Source: JAWXCB01 sp034440455 (lineage in GTDB: Bacteria; Bacteroidota; Bacteroidia; Chitinophagales; CAIOSU01). Taken from it: a stretch of DNA of 18,445 nucleotides. The translations under genes were made by a program, and so were the position numbers. Shown piece after piece: positions 13,261 through 18,445 of the stretch (its first letter is position 1; the number at the start of each line of letters is the position of its first letter). Under the pieces are notes generated by a model. It was given only the letters and a program-made list of their open reading frames with translations. It made no database searches and had not been told where the DNA came from. The stretch spans positions 1-18,445 of the forward strand of contig JAWXCB010000119.1 of the NCBI GenBank assembly GCA_034440455.1, read 5' to 3'.

Positions 13261-14769
13261 TCAATTTGAGGTTTGGGAGAGCGACTTAAACGCAGCGCCA
13301 AGGTGATTTGTGATGTCGCTTGCAATGAGAGCAGGCTGGCTTAACTGTTCCGCAGCAATATCGCCAGCAAGTCCATGCAAGTAAACCCCAAGCAATGCGC
13401 TATTTAATGGTGAATAGCCCTGACTCAATAATCCCGTGATGATGCCAGTGAGCACATCACCCGCGCCTGCTGTTGCCATGCCGGTATTTCCGGTGGAATT
13501 AAAGTGGATATTTCCGTCAGGCGAAGCAATTGCAGTGTAAGCGCCTTTCAACACAATGATTGCTTTGTATTTCTTCGCAACATCTTTTTGTAGTTGATGT
13601 CGCTCAAACTCATTTTTTGATTTTCCGAAAAGGCGTTCAAACTCCTTTGGATGTGGTGTGAGAATGGAATTGTCAGGAAGTTGTTTCAGCAATTTTTTGT
13701 TTTCAGAAAAAAGATTAAGCGCATCAGCATCAAGCACCAAAGGCACGGAAGATTTTTTAATCAATTGCAGCAATGCTTTCGCTGTTGCTGCTTTTGTGCC
13801 GATGCCCGGACCGACACCGATTGCTTTGTAAGGTGATAAATCAGGAACTGCGCTGAGATAATCTTTTTGCTTATCGGTTAGCGCCATCGCTTCGGGGAAA
13901 CTGCTTTGTAAAATTTCATAACCACATTTCGGGATGTATGCCGTTACCAATCCTGCGCCTGCACGGAGGCATGATTCAGCGCATAAAATAGCAGCGCCCA
14001 TTTTTCCATAGCTGCCGCTGATAATTAATGCGTGACCGTAAGTTCCTTTGTGGTCAAACTTCTTTCTTGGGAGGATGAGTTGCCCGATGAAATCACGAGT
14101 AAGAAAATAGTTATCTGTTTTAGCAGCCTGAAGATATACAGGATGCAGTCCGATGCTTTTCACTTCCCATTCTCCAACAGTGTTTTGATTTTCTGCAAAG
14201 AAGAAAGCCAGTTTTGGCAATTCAAATGTCAATGTATAATGCGCATTGAACTTTATAGAATCACTTTTTGTGTCGGCAAACAAACCCGATGGAATATCAA
14301 TGGCGACTTTAATTGCTGGAGAAATATTAAGATGCTGAATTAAATCAGACGCATAGCCCTCGATTGGGCGGTTCAAGCCCGAACCCCACAATCCGTCTAT
14401 AATAATTTCATTTGGTTTAATCACAGGAAACTTATCTCCTGCATGAATGTCGGTGATTTTCACAAGAAGTTTTTTCATTCGCTTTTCATTGAAAAGAAAA
14501 TCCTTTGAAGGAGTAGGGGAGTAGCGCACAACAAAAACTTCCACCTGATATTTTAAATGATGCAACAGTCGTGCGACTGCCAAACCATCACCGCCATTGT
14601 TTCCGATGCCGCAGAATATTTTTACAGGATGCTTGTGCGAAAAGTTTTCAGCAAACCAATCTGCAAAAACCATTGCAGCGCGTTCCATTAATGCTTCAGA
14701 AGCGATGGGTTCTTGCTGAATCGTGTAGTGGTCAGCCTCGCGGATTTGTTGAGCGGAAAGGATTTTCAT
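13261..14769 (-). CDS. nnr: Bifunctional NAD(P)HX epimerase / ADP-dependent NAD(P)HX dehydratase
   Basis: This cytoplasmic repair enzyme restores NADH and NADPH from their hydrated forms. The N-terminal epimerase half (about 1-215) has GNNGGDG (56-62) and the IDIPSG motif (158-162). The C-terminal dehydratase half (about 225-500), of the ribokinase-like fold, has KGTYGHALIISGSYGKMGAA (241-260), GPGIG (320-324), DADALN (347-352), TPHPKEF (371-377) and the ATP/ADP-site GAGDVLTG (435-442). Its 502 residues are the usual length of the fused form. The start ATG is well placed, 20 bases after a promoter-like box. It is divergent from the phosphoesterase gene and followed by a lipoprotein gene. Confidence 0.96.
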   Translation of the reverse strand: MKILSAQQIREADHYTIQQEPIASEALMERAAMVFADWFAENFSHKHPVKIFCGIGNNGGDGLAVARLLHHLKYQVEVFVVRYSPTPSKDFLFNEKRMKKLLVKITDIHAGDKFPVIKPNEIIIDGLWGSGLNRPIEGYASDLIQHLNISPAIKVAIDIPSGLFADTKSDSIKFNAHYTLTFELPKLAFFFAENQNTVGEWEVKSIGLHPVYLQAAKTDNYFLTRDFIGQLILPRKKFDHKGTYGHALIISGSYGKMGAAILCAESCLRAGAGLVTAYIPKCGYEILQSSFPEAMALTDKQKDYLSAVPDLSPYKAIGVGPGIGTKAATAKALLQLIKKSSVPLVLDADALNLFSENKKLLKQLPDNSILTPHPKEFERLFGKSKNEFERHQLQKDVAKKYKAIIVLKGAYTAIASPDGNIHFNSTGNTGMATAGAGDVLTGIITGLLSQGYSPLNSALLGVYLHGLAGDIAAEQLSQPALIASDITNHLGAAFKSLSQTSN

Positions 14770-14789
14770 CTATGGTTAAAGAGTGAAGG

Positions 14790-14820
14790 TAAATATATTG
14801 TTTGCCTTCTGTCGTGCAAA
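14790..14820 (-). promoter_or_regulatory. Bacteroidota-type promoter for nnr
   Basis: On the minus strand TTTG (14817-14820) and TATATTTA (14790-14797) are exactly 19 bases apart, close to the TTTG-N19-TAnnTTTG consensus of this phylum. Confidence 0.55.
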
Positions 14821-14832
14821 GTTCTAAATTAG
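14801..14832 (+). promoter_or_regulatory. Promoter for the phosphoesterase gene, overlapping the nnr promoter
   Basis: TTTG (14801-14804), 20 bases, then TAAATTAG (14825-14832). It overlaps the nnr promoter on the other strand, so the two genes may compete for polymerase or share control. Confidence 0.5.
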
Positions 14833-14855
14833 GTGATAGGAGCTTTGCCTTTTGT

Positions 14856-17462
14856 ATGAAACCCCGCGCCCCACTTCATGTTTCTCTTACTTTGTCTTTT
14901 TGCGTTATGGCAACTCTTTCGCTTGCGCAAACAACTCTTGTCAACACAGGCGCAGTGTGGAAATATTCCAGCGGCACTGATTTGGGAACTGCATGGAAGG
15001 AGCCTGCATACAATGATGCGAGCTGGGCAGCGGGCTTTTCGGAGTTGGGTTTTGGTGAAATGGGGCAGGCAACTACGATTCCCGGTGGACCCAGTACAAA
15101 TCGCTACCCTACACACTATTTCAGACATGCTGTGAATATTGCAAATCCCGCAGCATTTCAATCTTTTCTCTTTAATGTGAAGCGCGATGATGGCATCGTT
15201 GTTTACTTAAATGGAGTTGAGGTTTTTCGTGATAATATTCCCGCTGGCATTCCAGCTTACAATTCATTTGCTGCGGCACAAATCACGGATGACGGCAACA
15301 CATGGATTCCCGCTGTTGTTTCTCCGGCATCGTTTGTAAATGGAGTGAATGTAATTGCTGCCGAAGTGCATCAAATCAATGCCACGAGTTCTGATTTAAC
15401 TTTTGATTTGCAGCTTATTGGTGATTCGCTGCCTGCCGTTGCAATTTCACGCGGTCCTTATTTTCAACTCGGCACTTCCACAAGTGTTTTTTTAAGATGG
15501 AAAACAAGTATCCGAACTGACACTAAAGTAAACCTCGGAACTACAGCCGGCAACATCAATCAAGCTGTGTCGGATTTGTATTCATCTACCGACCATATCA
15601 TGCAGTTAACAGGACTTTCACCTGATACGAAATATTTTTATTCCATCGGCAGTGAAGGGGGAATTTTTCAGGGTGACACAATGAATTTCTTTATTACTGC
15701 TCCGCTTATCGGCACAGAAAAAACCACACGCATTTGGGTAACGGGTGATTGCGGCACTGCGCAAACTGTGCAAACAAAAGTGCGGAATGCGTATCAGAAT
15801 TTCATTGGGAATAATTACACCGACCTTTGGTTGTTGTTAGGCGATAATGCTTATGAAAATGGAACGGATGCAGAGTATCAATCAAAATTTTTTCAGCCTT
15901 ACATGAGTGGAAAGGTGATGCGCCAAACAGTGTTGTTTCCTGCACCAGGCAATCATGATTATGCAAACAATGCCGATTCATTAGCAAGCCGCAACAGACC
16001 GTATCATCAAATCTTCACCTTGCCCAAAGCAGGCGAAGCGGGCGGTGTGCCTTCGGGAACGGAGATGTATTACAGCTATGATTATGCGAACATTCATTTC
16101 ATCAGCCTTGATTCCTACGGCACGGAGAGCGGAAAGAAAATCTTTGACACCACGAGCGCGCAAATCACGTGGCTGAAACAAGACCTTGCCGCCAACACGC
16201 AGAAGTGGACGATTCTCTATTGGCATCATCCGCCTTACACGATGGGCACGCACAATTCTGATACGGAAAGTGAGTTGGTGAATATCCGCGATAAGGTATT
16301 GCGCATTTTAGACAGATACAAAGTTGACCTCATCCTCTGCGGACACAGCCACACCTATGAGCGTTCAAAAATCATGAAAGGGCATTATGGGCTTGAGGGC
16401 ACGTATTCATCTGCATTGCACAATGCAAGCACATCAAGCGGGTTGTATGATGGTTCTACTAATTCATGCCCTTATGTGAAATCAACTGCCAGCGAACAAA
16501 ACGAAGGCATCGTGTATGTTGTGGCAGGCTCTGCCGGAAAAATTGGCGCTCCGCAAACGGGCGCTTATCCGCACAATGCAATGCAATATTCCAACTCTTT
16601 AAAAGGCGGCTCATTGTATCTTGAAGTGAGCGGCAAGAGGCTTGATGCAAAATGGATTGCGGCTGACAGCATGATACTTGACAAGTTCACCATTTTAAAA
16701 GACGTGAACAACGCAACCGACATCACTATCAATGAAACGGAAAGCGCGCAACTGAGCGCATCATGGCAGGGCGCGTATGCGTGGAATGCGCTGACGGAAA
16801 CGACAAAGAGCGTAACTGTTTCTCCCGTTGCAAGCACGGATTATTTTGTGCAGGATGGCAACTTCAATTGTGTGCACGATACGTTTCATGTCACGGTGTT
16901 GCCATTGGTAAATATATCGGGAGCAATAATTACCGAAGATGACGATTCCATTCAGGGAGTTACGGTGAAGCTCAGCGGATCGCACGAAAATACTGTTATC
17001 ACAGGAAGCAACGGGCTGTATAGTTTTAATGTAAAGCAGGGTGGAAATTATACCATCACGCCCACAAAGACAAATGATGTCGCTACCAACAATGGAGTTA
17101 CTACGCTTGATATTTCGCTGATGCGCAGACACATTCTCGGCACCACGTTGTTTGATTCGCCTTACAAAGTGATTGCGGCTGATGGGAACAATACAAGTAT
17201 TGTATCAACTGCTGATATTCCGGTGACGCGCATCGTGGTGCTGAATAACACGTTGAAATTTCCTCCTGCGAACAGCAGGCTGTGGGAGTTTGTGCCCAGC
17301 GATTACGTTTTTCAACTACCACTGCCCAACATGCCTTACAACCCGTTTCCGTTTCCAAAAACAAAAACATACAACAACATCACCACCAACCAAACCAATC
17401 AAAACTTCATCGGTGTGAAGCTGGGTGATGTGAACGGCAGTTGGAATTCTACAATTCCATAG
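14856..17462 (+). CDS. Secreted purple-acid-phosphatase-like metallophosphoesterase with dockerin-like tail
   Basis: The ATG at 14856 is preferred over TTG at 14802 because a normal signal peptide follows (MKPRAPLHVS to LAQ, about 25 residues). It gives 868 residues. Domains in order: a galactose-binding-like beta-sandwich (about 30-190); a fibronectin-like PAP N-terminal domain (about 197-280, SRGPYFQ to SPDTKYFYSIG); a calcineurin-type phosphoesterase (about 290-540); a PKD-like or other beta linker; a short surface-protein beta domain (about 685-733); and a dockerin-like module (about 738-860, with TLDISLMRRHIL and FIGVKLGDVNGSWN). The metal ligand motifs are all present: GD 297-298, GDNAY 329-333, GNHD 365-368, HH 457-458, GHSH 496-499. 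It should release phosphate from organic phosphoesters outside the cell. No T9SS sorting domain follows the dockerin-like part, which is unusual. Confidence 0.9.
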   Translation: MKPRAPLHVSLTLSFCVMATLSLAQTTLVNTGAVWKYSSGTDLGTAWKEPAYNDASWAAGFSELGFGEMGQATTIPGGPSTNRYPTHYFRHAVNIANPAAFQSFLFNVKRDDGIVVYLNGVEVFRDNIPAGIPAYNSFAAAQITDDGNTWIPAVVSPASFVNGVNVIAAEVHQINATSSDLTFDLQLIGDSLPAVAISRGPYFQLGTSTSVFLRWKTSIRTDTKVNLGTTAGNINQAVSDLYSSTDHIMQLTGLSPDTKYFYSIGSEGGIFQGDTMNFFITAPLIGTEKTTRIWVTGDCGTAQTVQTKVRNAYQNFIGNNYTDLWLLLGDNAYENGTDAEYQSKFFQPYMSGKVMRQTVLFPAPGNHDYANNADSLASRNRPYHQIFTLPKAGEAGGVPSGTEMYYSYDYANIHFISLDSYGTESGKKIFDTTSAQITWLKQDLAANTQKWTILYWHHPPYTMGTHNSDTESELVNIRDKVLRILDRYKVDLILCGHSHTYERSKIMKGHYGLEGTYSSALHNASTSSGLYDGSTNSCPYVKSTASEQNEGIVYVVAGSAGKIGAPQTGAYPHNAMQYSNSLKGGSLYLEVSGKRLDAKWIAADSMILDKFTILKDVNNATDITINETESAQLSASWQGAYAWNALTETTKSVTVSPVASTDYFVQDGNFNCVHDTFHVTVLPLVNISGAIITEDDDSIQGVTVKLSGSHENTVITGSNGLYSFNVKQGGNYTITPTKTNDVATNNGVTTLDISLMRRHILGTTLFDSPYKVIAADGNNTSIVSTADIPVTRIVVLNNTLKFPPANSRLWEFVPSDYVFQLPLPNMPYNPFPFPKTKTYNNITTNQTNQNFIGVKLGDVNGSWNSTIP

Positions 17463-17465
17463 AAT

Positions 17466-17499
17466 ACAGATGCCATCTTTCCGAAAAGATGGCATCTGT
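17466..17499. terminator. Strong bidirectional intrinsic terminator
   Basis: A perfect 15-bp stem, ACAGATGCCATCTTT (17466-17480) with its complement (17485-17499), has a CCGA loop and is followed by TGTTTCT. It lies between two convergent genes and starts four bases after the phosphoesterase stop. Confidence 0.8.
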
Positions 17500-17504
17500 T
17501 GTTT

Positions 17505-18281
17505 CTACAGCACCCGCTTCACCACCTTGAGATTGTGTGAATACTTTTTCGTTTCTTCATTATAGATGCCGAATGAATCAACGCGGTCAATGCGCACCTT
17601 GCCGCTGGCGTGGATGAGCCGTTTATCTTTCAGGATAATGCCCACGTGCGTGATTTTGCCTTCTTTGTTTTCAAAAAAAGCAAGGTCGCCTTCTTTTGCC
17701 AGGTCAATGAAATCAACATCGCGCCCCTGCATTGCCTGCTGGTAGGCATCACGCTTCAGCGCCACACCAAGCAGTTTGAACACTACTTGCGTAAACCCCG
17801 AGCAATCAATTCCAAAAGGACTTCTTCCTCCCCACAAGTAAGGGGCATGTAAAAATTTGAGCGCACACTTCTCAATGATTTTATCATAATCATAACTCGC
17901 ATCGGGCATGATGGCTTGCCCGTTATAGACAAACTGTTCATCATCAATCTTAAAGTTCATACCGTCAAAATCAGGCAGCGTGCTTCCGATAAGGATGGGC
18001 ACTTTGCGCTTTGCACTGCTTGCCGCGCTTGCCACCTCAAGGGCTACGGGCTGCTTATTGTTCGCCAGCTTTTTATACTGCCCTGCGGAGATTGGCTCAA
18101 ACTGTTTGCGCTCCATCCATCCCTCATAATCGTCATACGTTGTGCGGATGCGCAGCCACTCCGGTTTCTTTTCCAATACCTGATAGGTTTCCCCAAACAA
18201 TAATTGTGAAACAATTTCGCTTTTATGGGACGTTTCGCTTCGAAGAGGAATGACGCTTAACTCGCAGATGCCAAAATCCAT
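17505..18281 (-). CDS. NlpC/P60-family peptidase with N-terminal SH3-like domain
   Basis: These cysteine peptidases cleave the gamma-D-Glu-diamino acid bond of peptidoglycan stem peptides. The 258-residue protein has an SH3b-like region (about 8-65, LRSETSHKSEIVSQLLFGE to YEGWMERKQ) and a C-terminal NlpC/P60 domain (about 130-258). The catalytic triad is Cys160 in GIDCSGFTQ, His212 in ITHVGII and His224 in LIHASG. No signal peptide is seen, so it would act on imported muropeptides in the cytoplasm (recycling) or leave by another route. The ATG lies nine bases after the stop of the upstream gene, suggesting an operon. Confidence 0.93.
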   Translation of the reverse strand: MDFGICELSVIPLRSETSHKSEIVSQLLFGETYQVLEKKPEWLRIRTTYDDYEGWMERKQFEPISAGQYKKLANNKQPVALEVASAASSAKRKVPILIGSTLPDFDGMNFKIDDEQFVYNGQAIMPDASYDYDKIIEKCALKFLHAPYLWGGRSPFGIDCSGFTQVVFKLLGVALKRDAYQQAMQGRDVDFIDLAKEGDLAFFENKEGKITHVGIILKDKRLIHASGKVRIDRVDSFGIYNEETKKYSHNLKVVKRVL

Positions 18282-18290
18282 GAATAGTTT

Positions 18291-18445
18291 TTACAAGAAT
18301 AACTGTGTGTAACGGCCCCATTGGGGACTGCTAAAATTAATAGTTGAGTCCTTTGAAAAACTAAAATCTTTTCCTGTCAATTTCATTTCCGGAATATTTT
18401 TGACCTGATTGGGGTGGAGGGGCGCTTTTTCTAAACTTTTCTTGA
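18291..18445 (-). CDS. 3' end of an unrecognised gene
   Basis: The minus strand is open from the window edge to TAA at 18291-18293 and encodes 50 residues that end SSPQWGRYTQLFL. The composition is protein-like, with an amphipathic mix of Lys, Ser and Phe. It is nine bases from nlpC, which supports a real co-transcribed gene. Too little is visible to name it. Confidence 0.55.
   Translation of the reverse strand, partial: KKSLEKAPLHPNQVKNIPEMKLTGKDFSFSKDSTINFSSPQWGRYTQLFL

Noticed and set aside
18216..18256. Possible further copy of the GTCATTCTGAGC-type palindrome near the start of the NlpC gene
   Set aside because: Only short fragments (TTCGCTTCGAAGAGGAATGAC) resemble it and the second arm is missing; the codons fit the SH3-like domain.
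1..18445. tRNA, rRNA or riboswitch
   Set aside because: No cloverleaf, rRNA-like stretch or recognisable riboswitch core was found on either strand by eye.

Overview
The window looks like a chromosomal segment of a member of the Bacteroidota, most likely uncultured. The evidence is type IX secretion cargo (a GH31 protein with a C-terminal YPNP-type sorting domain), a Bacteroidota-style lptE/secG cluster, promoter-like elements of the TTTG / TAnnTTTG type, and non-ATG starts with weak Shine-Dalgarno signals. It mixes housekeeping envelope genes with decayed accessory DNA.

Layout. 1-2577 (minus): a tightly overlapping operon of an LptF/LptG-type LPS-export permease, a PAP2 lipid phosphatase and an ArnT/PMT-type membrane glycosyltransferase cut by the window edge. 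2588-3220 (plus): an unrecognised conserved-looking protein whose start codon lies 10 bp from that of lptF. 3188-4568: accessory debris, with two hairpins, a 22/24 direct repeat, a brnT/brnA toxin-antitoxin pair whose toxin carries an amber stop at codon 6, the 3' end of a dead short-chain dehydrogenase, and palindromic and heptamer repeats. 4569-9455 (plus): miaB, then a probable operon of a receiver-less sigma-54 activator, lptE, an acidic/proline-rich protein with a TPR-like end, and secG. 9479-11116 (minus): a secreted GH31-like glycosidase. 11395-12711: a DUF998-like pseudogene with two internal stops, a MITE-like inverted-repeat element, and an IS4-type transposase remnant. 12673-14769 (minus): nnr (NAD(P)HX repair) and a lipoprotein. 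14856-17462 (plus): a secreted purple-acid-phosphatase-like protein with a dockerin-like tail. 17466-17499: a strong terminator hairpin. 17505-18445 (minus): an NlpC/P60 peptidase preceded by the end of an unrecognised gene.

The genes point to envelope construction: LPS transport and lipid A or carrier-lipid processing (LptF/G, PAP2, ArnT-like, LptE), protein export (SecG, two secreted enzymes) and peptidoglycan turnover (NlpC/P60).

The most unusual signals lie in the DNA rather than the gene list. Five arrays of 7-bp units with different unit sequences lie at gene ends. One encodes most of the LptE signal peptide and another the N-terminus of the glycosyltransferase. A 68-bp imperfect palindrome is inserted in frame within miaB. 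No complete new multi-gene system was found.
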